DNA from: Burkholderiales bacterium
Lineage (GTDB): Bacteria > Pseudomonadota > Gammaproteobacteria > Burkholderiales > Casimicrobiaceae
DNA length: 35,649 nt
NCBI GenBank assembly: GCA_020853025.1
Contig: JADYZP010000068.1
Span: 1-35,649, forward strand
Direction: 5' to 3'
Part shown: in pieces, positions 1 to 6,788 of the stretch
Numbering within the stretch: the stretch's first letter is position 1
Layout of the letters: every line of letters begins with the position of its first letter
The notes under the pieces: model-generated
What the model was told of the DNA's origin: nothing
The model's database searches: none
What the model saw: only the letters and a program-made list of their open reading frames with translations
Program-made: the position numbers and the translations under genes

Positions 1-143
1 CGATCGATATTGGCCTTCTCGGCAATGACGATCTTCTTGTCCTGACCCCAGAATCTGGCCTCCCATGCGGCGCCCGTGCCGCCAAGGCCTGCACCGACGA
101 CCAGAATATCGATGCCGTCTTCGACGATCGTTTCGTAAGCCAT
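1..143 (-). CDS. aprA: Adenylylsulfate (APS) reductase alpha subunit, N-terminal part
   Basis: The first 47 codons of AprA, the FAD-containing catalytic subunit of cytoplasmic dissimilatory APS reductase; the rest lies beyond the window start. In sulfur oxidisers the enzyme works in reverse, making APS from sulfite and AMP. The visible N-terminus has a dinucleotide-binding glycine motif (GAGLGGTGAAWEA) after a hydrophobic strand (IDILVVGAG), as expected for the FAD domain. The ATG at 143-141 overlaps the aprB stop codon by one base (TGATG), so translation is probably coupled to aprB. No catalytic residues can be checked here. Identification rests on the N-terminal motif plus its place directly after aprB. 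Confidence 0.9.
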   Translation of the reverse strand, partial: MAYETIVEDGIDILVVGAGLGGTGAAWEARFWGQDKKIVIAEKANID

Positions 144-622
144 CAGTAATACACCCCTCTCTTCATCTTGAGACCAGCGGACGCAAGCGTATGCAAATCG
201 CCGTCATCCATGCGGATATCTTTCGGTTCGCCGTACAACAGATGTCCGTCGCGCATCTCCTTGCTGGGTCCGGTAACGTCCGCAAGCTTGGGGATCGCCG
301 TCCCCCAGGGCTTGGTGGTGATGGGTGACAGGAAGCTCTTTTCCGTGCCGTTGCGGAACTTGATCCTCCAGGCGATCGTGCCTTTCTCCTCGTCGCGGTG
401 GACACGAACGCTGTGACCGAGCGGGGCGAAGTCGGCGTATCCGCGCACATCGATCGCATGCTGCGGGCAAGCCTTGACGCAGGAGTAGCACTCCCAGCAC
501 ATGCTGGGCTCGATGTTGTAGGCGCGACGATAGGTCTTGTCGATGTGCATGATGTCCGACGGACAGATGTCGACGCAATGTCCGCATCCGTCGCACCTTG
601 TCATATAGACGAAGGTTGGCAT
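143..622 (-). CDS. aprB: Adenylylsulfate reductase beta subunit (2x[4Fe-4S] ferredoxin-like)
   Basis: 159 residues, the usual AprB length. It carries electrons between the AprA flavin and an external partner. Two complete [4Fe-4S] motifs are visible: C10, C13, C16, C20 and C42, C45, C48, C52, each ending in CP, within an N-terminal ferredoxin fold. The C-terminal part (about 65-159) is the AprB-specific extension that wraps AprA in known structures. The start is supported by AAGGAG eight bases upstream of the ATG. The gene lies between aprM upstream and aprA downstream, with a one-base overlap with aprA. The local GC content is lower than in aprM. Confidence 0.95.
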   Translation of the reverse strand: MPTFVYMTRCDGCGHCVDICPSDIMHIDKTYRRAYNIEPSMCWECYSCVKACPQHAIDVRGYADFAPLGHSVRVHRDEEKGTIAWRIKFRNGTEKSFLSPITTKPWGTAIPKLADVTGPSKEMRDGHLLYGEPKDIRMDDGDLHTLASAGLKMKRGVYY

Positions 623-672
623 TGTTCCGGCTCCTTATCTGGTCCAGCAGAACTTGCGGGTTGCTTCTCGAT

Positions 673-1512
673 TCAATAGTGGCGGGGTGCTTCGCGCTTG
701 ATGCCGAGTCCCATGTTCACCGGAGCGCCTCGCAACAGTTCCATCGAATGTCTTTGCTGTTGCTCGGGATCGTCACGAGTCTGCGTCGGCAAATTCTCGG
801 CCGTGCCATTGGCCTCGGATACTCTTTTCTCGAAGGCCGCCGCGGGCTTGAAGAACATGTGCGCGAACTTGGACCAGGGCACGCCGGCGAACAGCACGGT
901 CGTGGCGATGATGTACAGGCCGAAGAAGACGCCGGCGCCGGCGATGCCCCGTGCCTGCAGGAATGCCCAGATCAGGCCCAGCGTCGCGCTGCCCATCAGC
1001 GAGAGAACGAACAGGTCGGCACGCATGAAGCGCAGCGGCGAATTGCCCTCGGCGGCGACATCGACCCGAATGAAGAACCAGAACCAGTAGCCGCCGACGC
1101 AGACCATCAGGCCACCCAGCCACCACAGCAGCGGCAGGATGCCGGGCGTCGGGTTCGCCGGGGTCGGGTAGGCGAACACCATGATCGCCGTGGTGGCGAC
1201 GTAGAGCAGGAACCCGTACATGGTCAGTAGATGGGCGACCCGGCGACGCGCGTTGCAGAATTCGCCCGACGTCAGGACGTCGACGACTCCGGTCTGCATC
1301 GCGATCGAGATCAATTCGCCGCCGCCGACCTGCTTTTTCCCTTTGCCTTGCGATTTGCGCCAGTTATCGAAGAAGTACTGCGCGCTTCCCTTGTGCACGA
1401 CGTCGAACAGAGTTCCCGCCACAACCAGCACGATCATGACGGCGACGTAGCCCTGCATGACCACGGGCGGAATGAGCGCCGAAATCTCGGCAAAAGGATT
1501 GCTAGCGAACAT
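673..1512 (-). CDS. aprM: AprM-like membrane anchor of APS reductase
   Basis: 279-residue integral membrane protein encoded directly upstream of aprBA, the gene order aprM-aprB-aprA known from sulfur-oxidising bacteria. About five membrane spans are visible, near residues 15-38, 93-115, 125-149, 166-185 and 192-212, followed by a polar C-terminal tail. Histidines close to membrane segments (H40, H94, H218) resemble heme ligands of NarI/DsrM-like quinone-reactive subunits, but heme binding is inference. The likely role is to tie AprBA to the membrane and pass electrons to the quinone pool. The start has GGGAG five bases before the ATG. Family assignment depends on gene order and topology; the alternative is another NarI-like cytochrome subunit. 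Confidence 0.8.
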   Translation of the reverse strand: MFASNPFAEISALIPPVVMQGYVAVMIVLVVAGTLFDVVHKGSAQYFFDNWRKSQGKGKKQVGGGELISIAMQTGVVDVLTSGEFCNARRRVAHLLTMYGFLLYVATTAIMVFAYPTPANPTPGILPLLWWLGGLMVCVGGYWFWFFIRVDVAAEGNSPLRFMRADLFVLSLMGSATLGLIWAFLQARGIAGAGVFFGLYIIATTVLFAGVPWSKFAHMFFKPAAAFEKRVSEANGTAENLPTQTRDDPEQQQRHSMELLRGAPVNMGLGIKREAPRHY

Positions 1513-1618
1513 CGTTTTCTCCCAGCGCCGAGATCAGGACCCGTGCGCGATTCAGATGCGGAAGCTCAGCACTTGGTTTCGGCGGCCCATTCTACAGGGG
1601 ACTCCCGCGCCGGCCGAC

Positions 1619-1641
1619 AAAAAAAAGCTATGGCGCCATAG
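1619..1641 (-). terminator. Intrinsic terminator downstream of the phosphoesterase gene
   Basis: Read on the minus strand, the perfect 14-base palindrome CTATGGCGCCATAG (1641-1628) can fold as a five-base-pair stem with a GCGC loop. It is followed after one base by eight T residues (1626-1619). It sits 31 bases past the stop codon of the minus-strand gene ending at 1673 and separates that gene from the apr operon. Hairpin plus T-tract is the classic Rho-independent form. Confidence 0.75.
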
Positions 1642-1672
1642 ATTGGATGAATTGCTCCATAAGCCGACGCGA

Positions 1673-2200
1673 TTAGAGCTCCCGGATGTCGAATTGCATC
1701 GACTCCAAGTCGCCCAGGATCCAGGTCGCGGGCGCGGCGAGTCCCGCCACGGTCCCGGGGTTCACCAGCCAGGTCTTGCCACCCTTGACGTTGCCGATCT
1801 GCTCGACGCCCGCGCAGTGCGAATGGCCGCAGCAGACGAGGTCCCAGTCGCCGGTGCAGGCCATCGCGTGGCCGTAGTCCGGATAGTGCACGAGGAAGAT
1901 CTTGCGCCGGCCCAGTTCGATGCGCGCGTCGGCGCCGTGATAGTCGAGCAGTCCGCCGGACTCGCGCGCCAACCTGTACAGCATGATCGAATCGCCCAGG
2001 TTGTTGCCGTGGATCACGTGCACGGGCAATCCCACGTCGAGCAGCGGCCGCAGCGTCATCGCGCCGATGACATCGCCGCAGTGAACGACGGCCTCGGCGC
2101 CGGCCTCCTTCGCCTTCGTCACCGCCGCCAGCAGCATGGGGGCGCGATCGTGACTGTCGGAAACAATGCCAATTTTCACGGCGGACTTTTCAGCTTGCAT
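1673..2200 (-). CDS. YfcE-like metallophosphoesterase
   Basis: 175 residues, a small calcineurin-like phosphoesterase of the YfcE/MJ0936 type acting on phosphodiesters or phosphomonoesters in the cytoplasm. The metal-binding motifs are all present in order: D15-x-H17, G42-D43, G65-N66-N67, H105 and G125-H126-S127-H128. The annotated ATG at 2200 has no clear ribosome binding site. An in-frame GTG at 2179 would give the start VKIGIVSDSH, which fits the family's usual N-terminus better, so the true protein may be seven residues shorter. The gene is monocistronic, ends in an intrinsic terminator and diverges from the TauE-like gene. The natural substrate cannot be told from sequence. Confidence 0.85.
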   Translation of the reverse strand: MQAEKSAVKIGIVSDSHDRAPMLLAAVTKAKEAGAEAVVHCGDVIGAMTLRPLLDVGLPVHVIHGNNLGDSIMLYRLARESGGLLDYHGADARIELGRRKIFLVHYPDYGHAMACTGDWDLVCCGHSHCAGVEQIGNVKGGKTWLVNPGTVAGLAAPATWILGDLESMQFDIREL

Positions 2201-2350
2201 CTATGAAGGCAAGACATGCGAGAATTATCGGGGGCGCGCACGACATGCGCAAGCAATGCGCGATGCGGCGTACCCGACCTCCCAATCTCCGAACCGCGCG
2301 TCCACATGGTCCCGTTCAGTCAAACATGCGCTCGCGTCAGCAGGGGTCCA

Positions 2351-3283
2351 ATGCCGTTCGCGCTTGCGCTGGCGGCCGCCGCGCTGCTGCTGGCCATTGG
2401 CGCCACACCCGCTCTCGCGGCGAACGGCGGCGAAGCGGCACCGTGGTGGGTCTGGCCGCTCGCACTGTTCGTGGTTTCGTTCCTGCTCGGCATTGTCGCG
2501 ATTCCCGCAGGTGTGGGCGGCGGTATCCTGTTCGTGCCGATCGTCGGCGGCTTTTTCCCCTTCCATCTCGACTTCGTCCGCGGCGCGGGACTGCTGGTCG
2601 CGCTCGCCGGTGCGTTGTCGGCGGGACCCATGCTGCTGCGCTCGGGACTCGCGGACCTGCGGCTCGGACTGCCGCTGGCGCTGCTCGCGTCGACGAGCTC
2701 GATTTTTGGCGCGCTGCTGGGGTTGGCGCTGCCGGTGGCTGCCGTGGAGGTCGCGCTGGGAATCGCGATCCTCGGCATCGTCGCCCTCATGGTCACCGCC
2801 GGCAAGTCCGAGCAACCGGTCGTTGCCCGACCTGACGCGCTGGCGGCGGCACTTTCGATCCACGGCGTCTACCGGGACACGGCGAGCGGCGAGGATGTGC
2901 GATGGCAGGTGCATCGGACTCCGCTCGGGCTGATCCTCTTCACGGGCATCGGCGTGCTCGCCGGCATGTTCGGCATCGGCGCCGGCTGGGCGAACGTGCC
3001 CGCACTCAATCTGGTCATGGGCGCGCCGCTCAAGGTGGCTGCCGGAACGTCGAGCTTCATCCTGACGCTTGTCGATTCCTCCGCCGCATGGGTCTACATC
3101 AACAAGGGCGCGGTACTGGCGGTGATCGCGGTGCCGTCGGTCGCCGGCATGATGCTCGGTGCGCGCATCGGCGTGCGGCTGCTGACGATACTGAAGGCGG
3201 CGGTGCTGCGGCGGATGGTGTTGACGCTCTTGCTGTTCGCCGGACTGCGGGCGCTAATGAAGGGAACGGGACTATGGACCTGA
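2351..3283 (+). CDS. TauE/SafE family sulfite/sulfonate-type permease
   Basis: 310-residue integral membrane protein of the TauE/SafE family, which exports sulfite, sulfoacetate and similar anions. It starts with a hydrophobic segment (MPFALALAAAALLLA) followed by an AxA-like site. A first bundle carries the glycine-rich motif PAGVGGGILFVP, and a second half near residue 220 onward carries GMFGIGAGWANVPALN; the two glycine motifs are the repeated family signature. The reading frame is open from 2216, but AGGGG four bases before the ATG at 2351 and the onset of hydrophobic sequence favour this start. It is followed after seven bases by a small membrane protein gene. Its closeness to apr genes suggests sulfite handling, which is inference. 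Confidence 0.85.
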   Translation: MPFALALAAAALLLAIGATPALAANGGEAAPWWVWPLALFVVSFLLGIVAIPAGVGGGILFVPIVGGFFPFHLDFVRGAGLLVALAGALSAGPMLLRSGLADLRLGLPLALLASTSSIFGALLGLALPVAAVEVALGIAILGIVALMVTAGKSEQPVVARPDALAAALSIHGVYRDTASGEDVRWQVHRTPLGLILFTGIGVLAGMFGIGAGWANVPALNLVMGAPLKVAAGTSSFILTLVDSSAAWVYINKGAVLAVIAVPSVAGMMLGARIGVRLLTILKAAVLRRMVLTLLLFAGLRALMKGTGLWT

Positions 3284-3290
3284 CGTTGCG

Positions 3291-3710
3291 ATGAACTCGC
3301 CGTCGGCATGGGAGACGCCTGCCGAACAGCTGCGCTACGCGAAGCTGCTCGGACTGGGTGCGCGTCTCGGCGTCGTCGTCACCATTGCCGCCTTCGCTGC
3401 CTACGCGATAGGTATTTTGCCGACCGACGTTTCCTTCGCGCGAATTCCGGAGTTGATGCGAATGTCGCTCGAAGACTACCTGGCAGCGACCGGTCGGCCG
3501 ACCGGCTGGGGATGGCTGGCGCAGATCCGCAATGGCGAGTATGCGAGCCTGGCCGGCATCGCGATCCTCGCCAGTTGCTCGCTGCTGCCGCTGCCCGTCA
3601 TCATCTTGCACTATGCCCGGAGACGCGACTGGATCTTCGTGATCGTGTGCACGTTGCAGATCGGCATCCTGTTGCTGGCTGCATCGGGTGCGCTCACCGC
3701 GGGTCATTGA
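3291..3710 (+). CDS. Small membrane protein next to TauE (DUF1634-like)
   Basis: 139 residues with three clear hydrophobic helices, roughly 24-42, 86-105 and 117-135, and a loop with aromatic and glycine residues between the first two (TGRPTGWGWLAQI). The size, three-helix layout and position right after a TauE/SafE permease match DUF1634 proteins, which often accompany such permeases. I assign the family on this resemblance only. It begins seven bases after the permease stop and ends nine bases before the stress-protein gene, so the three form one operon. A partner or regulator role for the permease is plausible; nothing catalytic is visible. Confidence 0.7.
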   Translation: MNSPSAWETPAEQLRYAKLLGLGARLGVVVTIAAFAAYAIGILPTDVSFARIPELMRMSLEDYLAATGRPTGWGWLAQIRNGEYASLAGIAILASCSLLPLPVIILHYARRRDWIFVIVCTLQIGILLLAASGALTAGH

Positions 3711-3719
3711 GAACGCATC

Positions 3720-4550
3720 GTGACGGCAACCTATTCGCGCTTGCTGCTCGCCACCGAGCACACCGAATTCGACGTCGGCGCCGAGCGTGTCGCCTTCGCG
3801 CTGGCAATGCGCCACCGGCTGCCGCTTGCCGCCGTCGTGCCGATGCTGAGCAATCCCGTCTACGAAGTGGCGGCACCGGAACTGGTCGCGCGCGCGGAGC
3901 AGGAGATCGCTGGCCGGATCGCGGCGCTGCGCGAGGCGGCGACGGCAGCCGGCGTCACGCTCGACATCCACGTGCGCCGGGGTGACCAACCGTGGCGGGA
4001 AATCGTCGCCGAGGCCGCACAACGCGAATCCGACCTGATCGTCGCGCGCCGTCGCGGCAATCGCGGCTTCATGTCCAGGCTGATGCTGGGCGAGATGGTC
4101 GGCAACGTCGCGCTGCACGCGCCGTGCAGCGTGCTGCTGGTACCTCGTGCCTGCGGCGTGTGGACACGTCGGGTGCTGGCCGGCGTCGACGGCGGGCCGG
4201 CAATGGCCGACGTCGCGCGCTATGCCGGGCGACTCGCCGTCGAAGACGCGCTGCCGCTGACCATCGTCGGCGTCGCGATGCAGGACACGCGGGAAGCACG
4301 GGAAGCGGCGGCGGCGGTCGTCGCCTCCGCCGAAGCCATCGCGGCCAAGGCCGGTGCGCAAATCGACAGCCGGGTCGTCGAAGGACGTCCGCGGGATGCG
4401 ATCACGCAACTGGCTGCGGAGGTCGGGGCCGACCTGGTCGTCATCGGGCGCCGCGGCGAGGCGTCGACGCTGAAACGGTTGATGCTCGGCAGCACGACGC
4501 GCGGCGTCGTCGAAGCGGCGAGCTATCCGGTGCTGATTGTCGGTGCCTAG
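3720..4550 (+). CDS. Tandem universal stress protein (two UspA domains)
   Basis: 276 residues with two UspA domains, about 1-143 and 148-276. The second domain has the nucleotide-binding loop pattern GRRGEASTLKRLMLGSTTRG near the C-terminus, followed by the usual SYPVLIV strand. The equivalent loop of the first domain (RRRGNRGFMSRLMLGEMVGN) lacks the GS/GT pair that holds the phosphates, so ATP binding may be limited to the second domain. The start is GTG at 3720. It is the last gene of the TauE operon and converges with the AhpD/Rieske fusion gene. Family function is stress adaptation; the specific signal is unknown. Confidence 0.85.
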   Translation: MTATYSRLLLATEHTEFDVGAERVAFALAMRHRLPLAAVVPMLSNPVYEVAAPELVARAEQEIAGRIAALREAATAAGVTLDIHVRRGDQPWREIVAEAAQRESDLIVARRRGNRGFMSRLMLGEMVGNVALHAPCSVLLVPRACGVWTRRVLAGVDGGPAMADVARYAGRLAVEDALPLTIVGVAMQDTREAREAAAAVVASAEAIAAKAGAQIDSRVVEGRPRDAITQLAAEVGADLVVIGRRGEASTLKRLMLGSTTRGVVEAASYPVLIVGA

Positions 4551-4571
4551 CTGCCCAAGGCGGGCGATTGT

Positions 4572-4586
4572 CGCGTCGTTGACGCG
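4572..4586. terminator. Possible hairpin between convergent genes
   Basis: CGCGTC and GACGCG form a six-base-pair stem with a three-base loop (GTT) in the 64-base gap between two convergent genes. There is no T-tract on either side, so termination here is only suggested by position. Confidence 0.3.
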
Positions 4587-4614
4587 GCGTCCCGGCAGGT
4601 GTCGCGAGTGAGAC

Positions 4615-5241
4615 TCAACAGCAGACGAGCAGCCGGCGACGCTCGATCTTGTGCGGGAGGATGTTGAGCGGGCGGTTGCCCTTGCCGATGCAGCGGCCGG
4701 TGGCGATGTCGAACACCCATTCGTGCTTCGGACAGGTCAGTATCGTTCCCGTCAGCGCTGCCTGCGGGATGTTTGTCTGCTCGTGCGGGCAGCGGCTATC
4801 GTAGACGCTCAGCGCATCGCCTTTGCCGAACACGAACACGTTGCGGTCGCCGCAGGCGAAGTATCTCGGCACGTTCGCTTTCAACGCGCTCACCGGCGCG
4901 ACGTCGTGCCACGTGGGTGCCGCGGCGGGGCGGTCCAGCTGGAATTCGGGCAGGTCCATGCGCAGGATCACGTCGATCGCCCAGACGATCTTCGCGAGCC
5001 CGAGCGCGGGGAAGGCCATCAGCAGCGCGTCCAGAATCTCGTCGGCGGTGGCGCCTTCGCGCAGCGCCCGGGTCAGGTATTGTCGCAGCCCATTCTCGGT
5101 CTGCGCGTGGACCTTGGTGATCACCGAGATCAGGTTGCGCGTCTTCGGGTCGAGGTGCGTGCCAGCACCCTTCATGAACTTGAAGTACGCAGCCATTGCT
5201 TCGGGTCGCGCACGCGTCAGGTAGGTCAGGGCATCGCTCAT
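4615..5241 (-). CDS. AhpD/carboxymuconolactone-decarboxylase-like domain fused to a Rieske domain
   Basis: 208 residues from the ATG at 5241; a longer frame starts at 5289, but GGAAAA upstream and the domain boundary favour 5241. Residues about 12-95 match the helical AhpD/CMD fold (TRNLISVITKVHAQ, then REGATADEILDALL). Residues about 108-205 are a Rieske-type domain with C151-P-H153 and C170-P-K-H173, sixteen residues apart, suited to a [2Fe-2S] cluster. The AhpD domain lacks the CxxC pair: the equivalent region reads VHAQTENGLRQY, so the thiol-peroxidase activity known for AhpD is not expected. No signal peptide, so probably cytosolic. It lies 87 bases after tolC on the same strand and may be the last gene of the efflux operon. 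Function unknown; an electron-transfer or redox-sensing role is inference. Confidence 0.8.
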   Translation of the reverse strand: MSDALTYLTRARPEAMAAYFKFMKGAGTHLDPKTRNLISVITKVHAQTENGLRQYLTRALREGATADEILDALLMAFPALGLAKIVWAIDVILRMDLPEFQLDRPAAAPTWHDVAPVSALKANVPRYFACGDRNVFVFGKGDALSVYDSRCPHEQTNIPQAALTGTILTCPKHEWVFDIATGRCIGKGNRPLNILPHKIERRRLLVCC

Positions 5242-5328
5242 CGAGATTTTCCAGTCGGCGGTCGAGGCTGCAATGCGCAGAGTATACAAAGGCGGGAATG
5301 TGCCGCACCGACAACTTCGTCCCCCGCG

Positions 5329-6720
5329 TTACTCGCGCACGAGATTCGCGTTGGCGGCGCGCAGGCTTTCTTCGGAAAGCTCGCCGGCCGCCTTCGCCAG
5401 CGTCAGGCGGTCGAGCAGCACCTGGTACTTCGCTTGCTGCACGTCGCGCAACGCCCGGAAGAGATCCGCCTGCGCGTTCAGCAGGTCGAGCGTCGTGCGC
5501 GCGCCCACCTCGTGACCGATCGTCGTCGCGTCCACGCGCGAACGAGCGGATTCCACCGCGCGCTCGAGCGATGCGATACGCGTCAGACCGCTGGTCGCAC
5601 CCAACCACGCGCCGCGAGTCTGCTGCAGGATCGCCTTGCGGGTGGCGTCGATGCCGAAGCGAGCCTTGTCGGCCAGCGCGACGGCTTCGTCAGCGCGCGC
5701 GCTGCGCATGCCGCCCTCGTAGATCGGAATGGCGAGCTGCAGGCCGACCACGCCGTTGGTCGAACTGACACTCGCGCCCGTGCCGAAACCGCCGTTGCCC
5801 GACAGACGTTCACCATTGGCCTGCGCGACCAACGACACCGTCGGTGCCGCCTGCGCTGTCCACTTGCGAACTTCCTGGGCCGCGATGTCGCGGGATAGCA
5901 CCTGCATGCCGATCTGCGGATTGCCGTCTCCCGCCTTGGAAAGCCAGGCTTCGAGCCGCCCGGCGTCGAAGGCGCGCAGGGGAACGCCGTCCGGAATGCG
6001 CTTCAGGCGTTCCGCCGCAATGCCGGTCAGGTCAAAGAGTGCGGAACGCCGCAACGCGAGGTCGTCCTCCGCTGCGCTTTCACGCGCGAGTATGCCGTCG
6101 TGGCGCGCGCGCGCCTCGTTGCGATCGGTGACCGGCAGCTTGCCCTCGTCGTAGCTTCCCTGCGCCACTTCCAGCGCACGCGCCGTTGCCGCTTTCTGCC
6201 GACGAATCTCGAGCAACGCATCCTCGGACAGCAGCACTTCGAAATACGCACGCGCCGTGCGCAGCATCAGGTCCTGCCGCGCTGCCCTGTGCCCGATGCC
6301 AGCCTGGTCCGCCTGCAGTTCCAGCTGCCGGGCGTTGGCGCTGCGCTGCTCGTTGTACAGCGGCTGTTCGGCGGTGACGCGCCACGAGGTCGCCGTGCCG
6401 TCGCGAATGTCGGTGCGAAAATCCGCGCCGTCGACGGTACCGAAGCCCGGAGCGCTGAACTGCGCGCCGGTGCTGTCCTGGGTCGCGCCGCCATAGCCGA
6501 CCGAGCCGCGGACCGTGACCGTCGGCAGCGATAACGCGCGCGCCTGACGGCTGCGCGCCTCGCCGGCGACGAGTTCCGCGCCGGCGGCGGCGAACGCCGG
6601 GTCCTGCCGCTGCGCTGCTTCCCAGGCGCCGAGGAGGTCGACGTCGGCGATGGCCGCTTGCGCAAACGCCGCCAGGGCCACGGCGAGCAGCAGCGCAAGA
6701 CGCCTGTGCACGGGGTTCAT
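5329..6720 (-). CDS. TolC-family outer membrane efflux protein
   Basis: 463 residues from the ATG at 6720, beginning with a signal peptide (positive MNPVHRR, hydrophobic LALLLAVALAAFA, then QAAIADVD). The body has the two-fold repeated long helices and beta segments of the TolC family, for example the GSYDEGKLPVTDRNEA and TIGHEVGARTTLDLLNAQ blocks, which mark the equivalent helix turns of each repeat. It forms the outer-membrane channel of the RND system encoded just upstream. The open frame extends to a TTG at 6780, but the signal peptide fixes the start at 6720. There is only a weak ribosome binding site; the start overlaps the stop of a 23-codon ORF (ATGA), suggesting coupled initiation. 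Confidence 0.88.
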   Translation of the reverse strand: MNPVHRRLALLLAVALAAFAQAAIADVDLLGAWEAAQRQDPAFAAAGAELVAGEARSRQARALSLPTVTVRGSVGYGGATQDSTGAQFSAPGFGTVDGADFRTDIRDGTATSWRVTAEQPLYNEQRSANARQLELQADQAGIGHRAARQDLMLRTARAYFEVLLSEDALLEIRRQKAATARALEVAQGSYDEGKLPVTDRNEARARHDGILARESAAEDDLALRRSALFDLTGIAAERLKRIPDGVPLRAFDAGRLEAWLSKAGDGNPQIGMQVLSRDIAAQEVRKWTAQAAPTVSLVAQANGERLSGNGGFGTGASVSSTNGVVGLQLAIPIYEGGMRSARADEAVALADKARFGIDATRKAILQQTRGAWLGATSGLTRIASLERAVESARSRVDATTIGHEVGARTTLDLLNAQADLFRALRDVQQAKYQVLLDRLTLAKAAGELSEESLRAANANLVRE

Positions 6721-6788
6721 TTTCTGCGGTGCGCGCCGAGTTTGCGCACGATGCCGGGGGAAGCCGGAACGAGTTGCCAACTGTTCAT
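6717..6788 (-). CDS. 23-residue coupling ORF between the RND pump and tolC
   Basis: A short frame of 23 codons plus stop, beginning MNSWQLVPASPG and ending in a basic tail (GAHRRK). Its ATG (6788-6786) overlaps the stop of the RND gene as ATGA, and its TGA (6719-6717) overlaps the tolC ATG as ATGA. It therefore bridges the 64-base gap exactly, with four-base overlaps at both ends. The tolC start itself has only a weak Shine-Dalgarno sequence. The likely role is to carry ribosomes from the RND gene to tolC; a functional peptide is possible but not shown. An accidental frame with this double overlap cannot be excluded from one sequence. Confidence 0.45.
   Translation of the reverse strand: MNSWQLVPASPGIVRKLGAHRRK

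Noticed and set aside
65..328. Plus-strand frame across the aprA/aprB junction
   Set aside because: Antisense to clear apr genes with no ribosome binding site or family resemblance.
1589..1620. Possible aprM promoter: TAGAAT (1594-1589, minus strand) with TTGTCG upstream
   Set aside because: The spacer is 20 bases, too long for a normal sigma70 promoter; the -10-like hexamer alone is weak evidence.
1628..1641. Palindrome CTATGGCGCCATAG as a regulator-binding operator
   Set aside because: The adjacent eight T residues on the minus strand and its place after a stop codon fit an intrinsic terminator better.
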